From contig MWCD01000008.1 of NCBI GenBank assembly GCA_002069885.1, forward strand, positions 1 through 64,000: a DNA stretch of 64,000 nt, read 5' to 3'. The position numbers and the translations under genes are program-made. This stretch comes from a bacterium ADurb.Bin236. GTDB lineage: Bacteria; UBP15; UBA6099. Below, piece by piece: positions 25,938 to 33,992 of the stretch (its first letter is position 1; each line of letters opens with the position of its first letter). The notes below the pieces were generated by a model, which was not told where the DNA came from, ran no database searches, and worked only from the letters and a program-made list of their open reading frames with translations.

Positions 25938-26195
25938 ATGCCGGTCGAGGATGTCGGCGAAGTGATTGATGTGCTCGCCGTGTTCAGAGACGGAAGGTTC
26001 GAGCCGAGGAAATTCAAATGGCGCGGACGAGCGCATAAAATAGGCCGCGTTAACGGCCGCTGGGCCGAACACGACGGAAAATACCGCGTCTACCACTTCG
26101 CGGTAGTCTCGGATTCCGACTCGTTCTACGAACTGTCTCTCCGCACGAAAAGCATGGAATGGACGCTCGACCGCTTCATGGTCGGCGAAGCTTAG
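25938..26195 (+). CDS. DUF6504-like small protein
   Basis: An 85-residue basic/acidic protein. FKWRGRAHKIGRVNGRWAEH followed by a tyrosine/histidine beta-rich stretch resembles the DUF6504 family, known beside translesion polymerase genes such as imuB/dnaE2 in other phyla. Here it precedes a dinB gene, in keeping with a DNA-damage role. AAGGAGG lies ten bases before the ATG at 25938; a nearer ATG at 25931 is in another frame and soon stops. Family assignment is from memory of the pattern and moderate. Confidence 0.65.
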   Translation: MPVEDVGEVIDVLAVFRDGRFEPRKFKWRGRAHKIGRVNGRWAEHDGKYRVYHFAVVSDSDSFYELSLRTKSMEWTLDRFMVGEA

Positions 26196-26232
26196 TTAAG
26201 GGAATAAAAGAAAAGAAGAGAAGAGAAAAGGA

Positions 26233-26480
26233 AAGGGAAAACTTTTGAAAAAGTTTTCCCTTAAACCCTTTCAAAACTTTTCATGCCGGCGCCGAAGTCG
26301 GGGCTTCGCCTCCGCCATCGGCGCGGACAGCACGAAAAGGCATTGAGAAAGGATTTTACTGAGAATACTCTTCAAAAACATTTCACAGGAGCGTCGGGAC
26401 AGTGCGCGGCAGCGTCCCGGCCCGACGCTCAAGGAAAAGTTTGAAGGATTTTCAAGGAAACTTTTCAAAGTTTCCTTGAA
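26233..26480 (+). repeat. Palindrome-ended non-coding element, copy A
   Basis: It starts with a perfect 14-bp-stem palindrome (26233-26262, arm AAGGGAAAACTTTT) and ends with another (26451-26480, arm TTCAAGGAAACTTT). Next to each terminal palindrome lies a third, inward partial copy of its arm: ACCCTTTCAAAAC on the left, GTTTGAAGGATT on the right. Between are GCGCC-AAGTCGG-GCTTCGCCTCCGCC and GAGCGTCGGG/CCCGACGCTC blocks. The same element lies inverted at 36659-36915. This copy sits between the DUF6504-type gene and dinB; its right edge is followed by CCGCCGGAGG, which serves as the dinB ribosome site. Confidence 0.75.
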
Positions 26481-26499
26481 CCGCCGGAGGCCCGTTTTC

Positions 26500-27831
26500 A
26501 TGGCGCATGGAGCAAAGACATTCGGGAGGCGCGCGCCGTTTTTGTCCGGCGCGCCGGTTGGCGGGGCGTTCGACTACGGCGGCAGAGTTGTGGCGCTTAT
26601 CGACATGAACGCGTTTTTCGCGCAGGTCGAGCAAATATGCAATCCGTCGCTGAAAGGCAAAGCCGTGCTTGTGGGCGGCAACCCGAAGAAGCGCACCATA
26701 GTCGCCGCCGCGTCCTATGAAGCGAAGAACAAAGGCGTAAAGTCCGGCATGTCGTACTACGAGGCTCTGCGGCTGTGCCCCGAAGCCGTCATCGTCGAGG
26801 GCAACACCTCCAAGTATCTGGACTACTGTTACCGCATAGTGGCGATATTCAGGGAGTTCACCGATCTGGTTGAAGCGTTCTCGATAGACGAGGCGTTTTT
26901 GGATTTGACGCATGTGAGGAATCTGTTCGGGGAGCCGGAAGACGTTTGCCGGAGGATAAAAGACAGGCTGTACGAGGAGTTGGAGTTGAAATGCTCGGTG
27001 GGAATCGGGCCGAACAAGCTGGTGGCGAAGATGTCGGCGGACTGGCACAAGCCGGACGGGCTGACCCGAGTCTGGCCGGAGGAACTGCCGCATATACTCT
27101 GGACGCTGCCCGTCGAAGAACTGGTCGGCGTGGGCCGCAGGATGAAGCGCCGCCTCAACTCTCTGGGGATTGAAACCATCGGCAACCTCGCCGACTATCC
27201 GCAGGATTTGCTGAAACGCAAATTCGGAGTCTACGGAGAGCTTCTTCATCAGTGGGCGAATGGGGTGGACGACTCCGAGGTTGATCCCGGCGTGTTCATG
27301 ACCGTCAAGTCGATGGGCCACAGCTACACGCTGCCGTACGACACCGACGACGAGGAGACGGCGCGGCAGTTCCTGTTCTGGCTGTCCGACAGGGTGGCGC
27401 GGAGGCTGCGGAGCGACGGATACCGGGGCCGAACCGTAACCCTTACGGTGCGCAACAGCGACATGTTTTGTTTCACCCGGTCGCGCACGCTGCCGGCGGC
27501 CACCGCGTCTTCGCACAAGATAAGGGACGCGGCGGTAGAACTGTTCCGAGCAAACGTGCCGCCGGGCGTCAAAGTCCGCCTACTCGGCGTCGGCATGTCC
27601 AACCTAGAAACCGCGGACCGGCAGCGCGAACTGTCCATCGACTCCGAATCGGCTTGGGACCGCGTCTTCGAGGCCGTCGACTGCGTAAAAAACAGATACG
27701 GCGACTCGGCTATAACATTCGCCTCGCTTGTAGACCGGCCCAAACGGATGGTCCAACCCAAAATTGGAATGTTCCTCACCAACCGCGAAAAAGGCTGCCC
27801 CGACTCCCCCCTAATCCCTTTCGCTGACTGA
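26500..27831 (+). CDS. dinB: DNA polymerase IV (Y family)
   Basis: A 443-residue translesion polymerase. Palm motifs are visible: LIDMNAFFAQVEQ with the first catalytic Asp, and FSIDEAFLDL with the Asp-Glu pair. The HhH region (VGVGRRMKRRLNSLGI) and little-finger domain follow. Asn replaces the second Asp of the common MD-A/C-FF motif; that residue is not a metal ligand. No terminal beta-clamp motif is obvious. ATG at 26500 has CCGGAGG upstream; the TTG at 26476 lies inside the repeat's terminal palindrome and is rejected. It probably shares the LexA-like promoter at 25796 with the DUF6504-type gene. Confidence 0.93.
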   Translation: MAHGAKTFGRRAPFLSGAPVGGAFDYGGRVVALIDMNAFFAQVEQICNPSLKGKAVLVGGNPKKRTIVAAASYEAKNKGVKSGMSYYEALRLCPEAVIVEGNTSKYLDYCYRIVAIFREFTDLVEAFSIDEAFLDLTHVRNLFGEPEDVCRRIKDRLYEELELKCSVGIGPNKLVAKMSADWHKPDGLTRVWPEELPHILWTLPVEELVGVGRRMKRRLNSLGIETIGNLADYPQDLLKRKFGVYGELLHQWANGVDDSEVDPGVFMTVKSMGHSYTLPYDTDDEETARQFLFWLSDRVARRLRSDGYRGRTVTLTVRNSDMFCFTRSRTLPAATASSHKIRDAAVELFRANVPPGVKVRLLGVGMSNLETADRQRELSIDSESAWDRVFEAVDCVKNRYGDSAITFASLVDRPKRMVQPKIGMFLTNREKGCPDSPLIPFAD

Positions 27832-27935
27832 ACGCCCGCCTCCGCTCGGCGAATGTATGGCCAATATGAACAATCGCCCCTGTTCGTCGGTTCTACCGGC
27901 GAATCCGGGATCTAACTTACCGCTTCCCGGCGGGG

Positions 27936-28697
27936 CTATTGAGAGAGAGCAAAGTAAACGATGTTCACAGCCATGCGAAAAGCCTGTTCCTGAACTTCGG
28001 GGGGATCGTTGTGGATGGACGGAGCTTCGAGGCCGTCGCCGATGTCGGTGTTGATATCAGCGAAGAACACCATTCTGTCGCCCAAGAAGAGCGCGTAGCC
28101 GCGAGGCGGGCCGCCGTCGTGCTCGTGAATTTTAGGCAGCCCGGACGAGAACCTGTAAGGGGCCTGATAAATCGGATGGCTGAACGGCAACTCAACATAG
28201 TCCTGTCCGGGCAGGACTTTTTTCAACTCGCGGCGAAGGGACGAGGCCATGCCGTAATCGTCGCTGGCCCACAGGAATCCGCCGCGCTCGAAATACGCGC
28301 GCAGCCGGGCGACCTCTTCTGGAGCGAAGGACACGTTGCCGTGTCCGGACATGAATATGACCGGATATGAGAATAGGTCGTCGTCAGCGAGCCGAACAAC
28401 TTTGCGCTCTGCGCCGGGGAAAACGCCGAATTCGCGGGCGAGCCGTTCCTGAAGTCTCGGCATGGACGTGCGGTTGTCGTACCAGTCTCCGCCGCCGCCA
28501 TATCTCAATTGAGCAATATAAAACTTGTCTCCCGTGTCTGACGCTTTGACGGCCGTAGGCGCGGCGCGGAGCGCGGCGGCTGCGAGGGCAACGGCGAGCG
28601 CGGCGGCGAGAATAAACCCGCAAAAATATTTTGAAACGGCTTTCGCCTTCGGCGATTTCGGCCTCAAACCAAGCCTCCTCTTCTTCTCGCCACCCAT
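27936..28697 (-). CDS. DUF4159-domain protein
   Basis: A 253-residue protein with one N-terminal signal or anchor segment (about residues 28-46) and an extracytoplasmic DUF4159 domain, a GATase-like fold. FYIAQLRYGGGGDWYDN, FSYPVIFMSGHG and GGFLWASDDYG are typical. Members usually lie in gene sets with MoxR ATPase, DUF58 and VWA proteins. Here only the VWA gene is adjacent, overlapping by 34 bases. Function of the family is unknown; a role in envelope assembly is a guess. Confidence 0.85.
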   Translation of the reverse strand: MGGEKKRRLGLRPKSPKAKAVSKYFCGFILAAALAVALAAAALRAAPTAVKASDTGDKFYIAQLRYGGGGDWYDNRTSMPRLQERLAREFGVFPGAERKVVRLADDDLFSYPVIFMSGHGNVSFAPEEVARLRAYFERGGFLWASDDYGMASSLRRELKKVLPGQDYVELPFSHPIYQAPYRFSSGLPKIHEHDGGPPRGYALFLGDRMVFFADINTDIGDGLEAPSIHNDPPEVQEQAFRMAVNIVYFALSQ

Positions 28698-30814
28698 TCC
28701 GCCGTCAGCAACGCGGCAACAAGCGCGAAAAGCGCGGGCATGCTCCAGAGGGATTTTTTCACGGAGGCGCGTTCGCGGGCGGCCCCTTTTTTGACGGCGG
28801 CGGCGACGTTTCCGGCATCCGCCTCGGCAAAATAGGTTCCGCCGTTGAGTTCGGCCATGCGTTTCATGAAGGCTTCGTCCGCGCCGGGATTCCTGAACTC
28901 CGAAGGAGAGGCGTGGACCGCCGCCGGGCGAGGCTCTGACGCTCCGCCGGACGCCAAGGCAGTAAAATAGTGAACGCCCGCCCGACCCGGCACGAACTCT
29001 GCTGAAAACGCGCCTGCGTGGCCTTCCAGCGGCTTCATCGGGATTTCAACCGCAGGCTCTCCGGGAGCCGTCGCGGAGAGAACTGGAGTTTCGCCTTCCG
29101 CAAGCGCGTCAGGTTCGACATGCGCGGTGGCGGAGAGCATCGCGCCGAGCGTGGCTTCGCGGGCCGACATGAAGAGCCTGACCGGAGCCGGGTTTTCAGT
29201 TTCCAGCATCATCGTCAGCGCGTTCGACATCAGTCTGTCATAAGCGGCGGACTCTTTTTCGCGTTCGCGGAACTTCCATCTCCAGAGGCCGTCGAAAGCG
29301 AACAGCAGGACGCGGCCCCTGCCCCACCGCGCGTCCATAATCATCGGACACCGCCTCGCGCCGCAGTTGAGCCACGGGTGTTCGGCGTGTACGGAAGCGC
29401 CCTGCGGCGGCTCCGCGCGGCTGAACGTCTGCGCGAACGGCAGCGTTTTCCATATCAGCCGGTTGTCCGCCTCAGATTCGGCCAGCCGCAACAGCGGGCC
29501 GGAAAGCCCGGTCGGCGTCGGGGTTGCTTCAAAACCAGCGGCGTCTCCGGCTGACGAGCCGGGAGCGAGAGGAGACGACTTCCAGCGTCCGCCGGCTCCC
29601 GCAAGCGAGTTGCGCCCGCCGAGAACTATCAGCCGCCCGCCTCTTTCGGCGTATTCGGCCAAGGCGTCTCTCTCCGCGGGTTTCATCCACGGAGCCGCCG
29701 CTCCGGCGACAACAAGGTTGTACTCGGAGAGCGCCCGCGCGGACGCCGCAGTCCTTCTCAGTTCCGCGCCCTTGAACGTCCCCGCAGGGCCGATCAGCAA
29801 CACATCCGCCTCCGTCTCCTCCAGCCCGGACAAGAAAGCTCCGAGGAACTTGCTCTCCCATCGCGGAGCGTCTATATACAGCAGCCTGCGGCGCGCCGAG
29901 GCCACATCGACGAAAGCGGAGCGGGAATCGTCCTCCGGCGCGGGATCTGGCGCGGCGGCCATTATTTTTACCGTCATCGCCCGAAGCCCTGATTCGGACG
30001 GCTTGTGACTAAGAGTGAAAGGGAGCCTCGCGTCGCCGCCGCCCGAAGGAGCTTTGACAGTCGCCGCCGCCGCCCGCGCCCCGCCGTCATGCAACTCGAC
30101 GTCGAAGGTCTCGCCCCCCGACGAGTTTGTCACATGCACGAAGCCGCGCGCTTCGAACTCCTCCCCCTCGAAACCGTATTCGGGCATCGAAAGCTCCGAG
30201 ACGCCCGCGTTGAACGAAGGGAACGGCGCCCCGAAACCGACAATGTGCGCGCGCGGGCCGCCGAGCGCCGGCGGCCTCGCCCCGGAGGTGTCCCTCCCGT
30301 CAGTCAATATGATTATGTCCGTGAACGGGATGTCGGAAACCTTTGCTATTTCATCCGGCGCTGCGGCTATGAAAGACTCGGGGCCGACGGGTCTGAGCGC
30401 CCGCGCGTCCTCCGCCGACGCAAGCGGCCTGACAGCGTCAGAGGCGATGAAAAACGAAGTCGTTTTGCCGCCCAGCGCGCGCGCGATTTCCTCCGCAGCT
30501 CCGAGCGCCCGCGCCCACCGCTCTTCAGCGCCGCCGTCCTTCGACATCATGCTCTGCGAAGAGTCAACTACTATCGCCGCGCGCGGGGAAACTTCCCTTT
30601 CGACGTCGAACTTGACGACCGGGCCTGCCGACAGGAATACCGCCAGCGCCAGCGCGGCTCCGCGCAACGCGGCGGGCAGCCATGCAGGCTGAAACTCGGC
30701 GGCTTTCAGACTGCGGTAATATCTCCAAACGGCAAACGCGCACAACGCCGCAGCCGGCCCCGCGATCCACAACGGCATCCCTTGAAAGCTGATTTCGAAT
30801 CCGCCCGGCAGCAT
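28664..30814 (-). CDS. Membrane VWA-domain protein with GATase-like domain
   Basis: A 716-residue membrane protein. Two N-terminal helices (about residues 15-31 and 47-64) precede a von Willebrand A domain with MIDAS DSSQSM (84-89) and LTDGRDTSG. A beta-sandwich part follows, then a GATase-I-like segment (YNLVVAGAAAPWM, GGRLIVLGG), and a C-terminal helix before RRRGG. It resembles the large VWA proteins that accompany DUF4159 and MoxR genes. A divalent-metal-dependent protein contact at the cell surface is likely. The 34-base overlap shows coupling with the DUF4159 gene. No MoxR gene lies nearby. Confidence 0.8.
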   Translation of the reverse strand: MLPGGFEISFQGMPLWIAGPAAALCAFAVWRYYRSLKAAEFQPAWLPAALRGAALALAVFLSAGPVVKFDVEREVSPRAAIVVDSSQSMMSKDGGAEERWARALGAAEEIARALGGKTTSFFIASDAVRPLASAEDARALRPVGPESFIAAAPDEIAKVSDIPFTDIIILTDGRDTSGARPPALGGPRAHIVGFGAPFPSFNAGVSELSMPEYGFEGEEFEARGFVHVTNSSGGETFDVELHDGGARAAAATVKAPSGGGDARLPFTLSHKPSESGLRAMTVKIMAAAPDPAPEDDSRSAFVDVASARRRLLYIDAPRWESKFLGAFLSGLEETEADVLLIGPAGTFKGAELRRTAASARALSEYNLVVAGAAAPWMKPAERDALAEYAERGGRLIVLGGRNSLAGAGGRWKSSPLAPGSSAGDAAGFEATPTPTGLSGPLLRLAESEADNRLIWKTLPFAQTFSRAEPPQGASVHAEHPWLNCGARRCPMIMDARWGRGRVLLFAFDGLWRWKFREREKESAAYDRLMSNALTMMLETENPAPVRLFMSAREATLGAMLSATAHVEPDALAEGETPVLSATAPGEPAVEIPMKPLEGHAGAFSAEFVPGRAGVHYFTALASGGASEPRPAAVHASPSEFRNPGADEAFMKRMAELNGGTYFAEADAGNVAAAVKKGAARERASVKKSLWSMPALFALVAALLTAEWVARRRGGLV

Positions 30815-30889
30815 ATCTAGTCAATCCTGATTCGCCTTTGTCGAGGCGAATCCCCGGCGCTAATTAACTGCTCTGGAATCTTAGCCTGT

Positions 30890-30907
30890 ATTTTTCTCGT
30901 GAAAAAT
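30890..30907. repeat. 18-bp palindromic repeat, copy 2
   Basis: Identical to 19186-19203 (ATTTTTCTCGTGAAAAAT). It lies in the gap between the VWA gene and the LolA-like gene. Confidence 0.55.
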
Positions 30908-30965
30908 CCGGGCTGGTTGAAATTTCGGCCTATAAAGAATTCCCTCTACCGCGGGAATGACGGCG

Positions 30966-31631
30966 TCAGATTTTAAAATCGGCAGGCCCAAGTTTCGCGT
31001 CTATCTCGATTTCGCTCCAAGTCTTTTTCTCGAAGATTGCGCCGCCCTTGCGCCGCTCGTACTGGAGCAGAACCGATTCCTTTTTGTCCACCCATAGAGT
31101 CATCTTGTCGAATTCCGGGTTCTTGAGTCCGGAGAATTCAATTTTCCACGCGTCCCGGCCGGCAACTTTTTCCGCGCCTGCCATTTTCGAGGCAACTCCG
31201 CCGACCTCGTCCTTTATCTCCATAACATCCGATTTCCAGTCGCTTTTGAAAAAGCCCGCCAACCTCGGATCGTCCTTGCCCACCCATATCGCCGGGATGA
31301 TGCCCTGCTTGGCGCGCACGTGGCTCTTCTTCACTTTTCCATTGTAAACCACCTTCGAGCCTTTATCGTCTCCGTCCACAACGTCCAGCCTCATCACGTC
31401 GGGCGCGATATACCAGTACATACATTTTCGGCTCTCCGTGCGGGCTTTGCTTTTGCCCGATTCGGGATGTGTTTTCAGATAGTCGAACGTTAGCTTGTAT
31501 TGTTTCAAAGTGTCGGCGCGTTTCACCAACGCGTCAAACACTTCGGACGCCGTCGGGTCCGCGAAAGAAGCCGACGCGGCAAAGACGGCGGATACCGCGG
31601 CTAACAAGAGAACAGCAGACAGTTTTTTCAC
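30966..31631 (-). CDS. Exported LolA-like protein
   Basis: A 221-residue protein with a signal peptide (MKKLSAVLLLAAVSAVFAAS). The mature part, with FDALVKRADTLKQYKLTFDY, RLDVVDG, GKDDPRLAGFF and DKMTLWVDKKESVLLQ, has the beta-strand pattern of the outer-membrane lipoprotein-sorting (LolA/LolB) fold. It may bind a lipid or lipoprotein in the periplasm. AAAGGAG directly abuts a TTG at 31637, but is six bases from the GTG at 31631, which is therefore taken as the start. The next gene upstream lies 43 bases away on the same strand. Confidence 0.7.
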   Translation of the reverse strand: MKKLSAVLLLAAVSAVFAASASFADPTASEVFDALVKRADTLKQYKLTFDYLKTHPESGKSKARTESRKCMYWYIAPDVMRLDVVDGDDKGSKVVYNGKVKKSHVRAKQGIIPAIWVGKDDPRLAGFFKSDWKSDVMEIKDEVGGVASKMAGAEKVAGRDAWKIEFSGLKNPEFDKMTLWVDKKESVLLQYERRKGGAIFEKKTWSEIEIDAKLGPADFKI

Positions 31632-31674
31632 AGACAACTCCTTTCGCGGCGTGGCCGCGTAAAATTTTCCGCCC

Positions 31675-32565
31675 TCATTTGGTTGAGGACGGCTTTGACG
31701 CCGGCTTCATCTCCGGCGCGGTGGTTTTGAACTCCTCTAACCGGGGCAACGCCAGAAGGTAATGCGAAGCGGAGCCGGACGCGGTTTCAATCTTCATGAC
31801 GGCCTTGAAAGAAACCAGTTCGCCGTCCGCCGGGACGGAGGCTAAGCCTGCGCGCTCCGGAACCGGGCCTCGCGCGCGCATGCAGTTGCCCAATAGGTCC
31901 TCGATAGCCCACTCCCCTTCGAGCGCGGGAGCGTCTGAACCGCATCCCGCAGAGTCAGCCCGGTAATTTCCTGCAGCAAAAAACTCCATGCCGAAAAACA
32001 GAGCCGGGTTCTGAAGCAACTCTCCGGGCGAGAAGGATTGAGAAGCGTCGCGCTCCCTCTCGATTTCGAGCATTCTCTGCTCCGCGGCCTCCTTTCGTTC
32101 CTTCTGCGTTTCTTTGGGATCCTTGCGAGGCTGTTGCGCGGATTGTTGCCGCTGCGCCCCCGCCTTCGCCGGGTCGCGGGCCGGAAACAACATCGGCCTG
32201 TTCCTGACCATCGAGACGATGCCCTCTGCGGCCACCGTCCTGCCGACTCCAACTTTCGTCGCCGGATCACAACCCTGCGGCGGCTCGACCCTGACCCACA
32301 CGCAATTCCTTCCCTCTCCCTGCAACATCCAGTCCCGCGCGTCCATCCTCCCGACGCACGCTCCGTCGCCGCCCATGAACATCCCGACCGCCACGACCGT
32401 CTTGCCCGCGTAGTCCGCTGGAGAATCTATGAGTTGTTTGACCGTCACGATTGTTCTGGATTCCTGTTCCTGCTCCGCGCCCCGAGTAGCCGCGCTGGCA
32501 AAAATCAAGCATAACGCCGCCGCCAACGCCGCCGCGCGCAATTCCATTCCATATTTTATTTTCAT
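31675..32565 (-). CDS. Exported protein with two related beta-rich domains
   Basis: A 296-residue protein with a signal peptide (about residues 1-24). Two similar halves each start with a short helix and Pro (LIDSPADYAGKTVVAVGMF; LLQNPALFFGMEFFAAGNY), then a Cys-bearing strand (GACVGRMDARDWML; GCGSDAPALEGEWAI) and a NC motif (RNCVWVRV; GNCMRARG). They are joined by a Gln/Lys/Glu-rich helical linker. The pattern is like a duplicated OB-type fold, but no family is certain. The paired cysteines could form disulphides. ATG at 32565 has AGGGAG upstream; an earlier ATG at 32595 is possible. Confidence 0.6.
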   Translation of the reverse strand: MKIKYGMELRAAALAAALCLIFASAATRGAEQEQESRTIVTVKQLIDSPADYAGKTVVAVGMFMGGDGACVGRMDARDWMLQGEGRNCVWVRVEPPQGCDPATKVGVGRTVAAEGIVSMVRNRPMLFPARDPAKAGAQRQQSAQQPRKDPKETQKERKEAAEQRMLEIERERDASQSFSPGELLQNPALFFGMEFFAAGNYRADSAGCGSDAPALEGEWAIEDLLGNCMRARGPVPERAGLASVPADGELVSFKAVMKIETASGSASHYLLALPRLEEFKTTAPEMKPASKPSSTK

Positions 32566-32883
32566 AATCCCATGCTCCCTGTCTGTTAGGCCCATGTCCG
32601 CTCCTGCAATAAATCTTCAGCCAATAATGCCTTCCCCGGAGCCGCGCTTACACCCCGCCGCTCCGCCGCGTTCCGCCGTTGCGCAGAATTTCGCGTCAGA
32701 CCCGGATTTCCAAAAAATCCGATTTACATCATTTTAACGGATACACGCGCCCCTCTTCAACCCGAAAAAAAACGACCCGCTCCTTTTCCTCCGCTCGCCT
32801 TTGCTCTCAGCGCCGGGAATTGGATTTTCAATTCGGATTCTGGTAAACTGACGGCGAAAAAAAAGCGCGGAGGAAGTTGCGAC

Positions 32884-33906
32884 ATGAAGACATCTAGGAT
32901 TGCGCTGATTTGGGCGGCGGCTCTGGCTGTGGCGGCATGGACGGCTGTGTCGCCCGCGCGGGCCGAAGACAGGATTCTTAAAATGACGTCCGCAGGGCTG
33001 GGAACCGAGATCGAAGTCGATATGGCCGAAATCCGGGCCGCTTACGAATTCGACCGGAGCGCTCCCCTCAATGTCGTCATCGAGAAGGAAGCCGAGTTCC
33101 TGCCGTCTTGCGTGAAGATAAGTTTCTCGTACGACAGCCCGAACGGGGGCAGAGTCCCGGCGTCGCTGATTATGCCCAAGCCGCATATCGGGCCGATGAA
33201 CCCGGCGCGCTCGACCGTAGAAGGCGCTTTGCCCGCCGTATTCTTCATGCACTTCCACGTGTCGGACAAAAGCCTCGCGGATGTTTTCGCTCCGTGGACG
33301 GGCCACGGCATCGCCATCATGGCGATTGACGGCGTCTACAGGGGAGACCGCGCGGAAAAGGGCAAGGACGTCCTGATGGACGACCCTGCCCTCAGCGCAA
33401 AACACATGCAGGAACAGATTCGGGACATCCTTCGCGGCTTCGACGTTCTGGCCTCTTGGAAAGGAATCGACCCCGGCCGCCTCGGCTACATGGGCATTAG
33501 CATGGGCGCTCTCACCGGAACCGCCGCCACCTCTCTCGACCCCAGAATCAAATCCATCCTGCTCGCCGACGGCGGCGCGGACTTCTCTCTCATGTTCCGC
33601 CACTCTGATTACGGCGATATGCAGGAAATCAGAAAATACATGGAAACAAATAACATGTCTCCTGAGCAATTCGTCGACATGTTCAAGTTCGTCGATCCCG
33701 GCGTTTTCGCTCCCTTGCTCAACGACAGAGCGGTCATGCTCATGAACGGCAAGAACGACACCACAATCAGCGTCCCGGCGATGGAGGCTCTTCACAACCT
33801 CATCGACACGCCCCGCAAAGGCGTCGTGTGGTACGACTCAGACCACATCCTTCCTCTGGACAAAGTGGTGGTGGACAGCCTGAAATGGTTTAAGAAATCG
33901 CTGTAG
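32884..33906 (+). CDS. Secreted alpha/beta-hydrolase (dienelactone hydrolase/acetyl-esterase-like)
   Basis: A 340-residue protein with a signal peptide (about residues 1-28, ending ARA). The nucleophile elbow is GISMG with Ser near residue 206; an acid in NGKNDTTIS and His in YDSDHILP complete the triad. HFHVSDKS and DVLASWKGID fit the DLH/xylan-esterase-like group. It probably hydrolyses an ester or lactone outside the cytoplasmic membrane; the substrate is unknown. It is flanked by divergent and separately promoted genes, so likely monocistronic. Confidence 0.82.
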   Translation: MKTSRIALIWAAALAVAAWTAVSPARAEDRILKMTSAGLGTEIEVDMAEIRAAYEFDRSAPLNVVIEKEAEFLPSCVKISFSYDSPNGGRVPASLIMPKPHIGPMNPARSTVEGALPAVFFMHFHVSDKSLADVFAPWTGHGIAIMAIDGVYRGDRAEKGKDVLMDDPALSAKHMQEQIRDILRGFDVLASWKGIDPGRLGYMGISMGALTGTAATSLDPRIKSILLADGGADFSLMFRHSDYGDMQEIRKYMETNNMSPEQFVDMFKFVDPGVFAPLLNDRAVMLMNGKNDTTISVPAMEALHNLIDTPRKGVVWYDSDHILPLDKVVVDSLKWFKKSL

Positions 33907-33936
33907 CGAATACGCCCGCGCCCGGCGCTCCGATAA

Positions 33937-33964
33937 TTGACTTGAGCGGGGGAGCGGGTATAAT
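33937..33964 (+). promoter_or_regulatory. Sigma-70 promoter of the Met/Gly-rich exported protein gene
   Basis: TTGACT (33937-33942) and a perfect TATAAT (33959-33964) with a 16-base spacer. The start of transcription would be about 22 bases before the ATG, with AGGGGG as ribosome site. Confidence 0.7.
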
Positions 33965-33992
33965 CAGACCAAACCACTAGGGGGAACGCGCA

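Noticed and set aside
26452-27516. Minus-strand ORF opposite dinB
   Set aside because: dinB motifs are complete on the plus strand; the antisense frame has no recognisable features.
32734-33795. Minus-strand ORF opposite the esterase gene
   Set aside because: The esterase has a signal peptide and catalytic triad; the antisense frame does not look like a protein.
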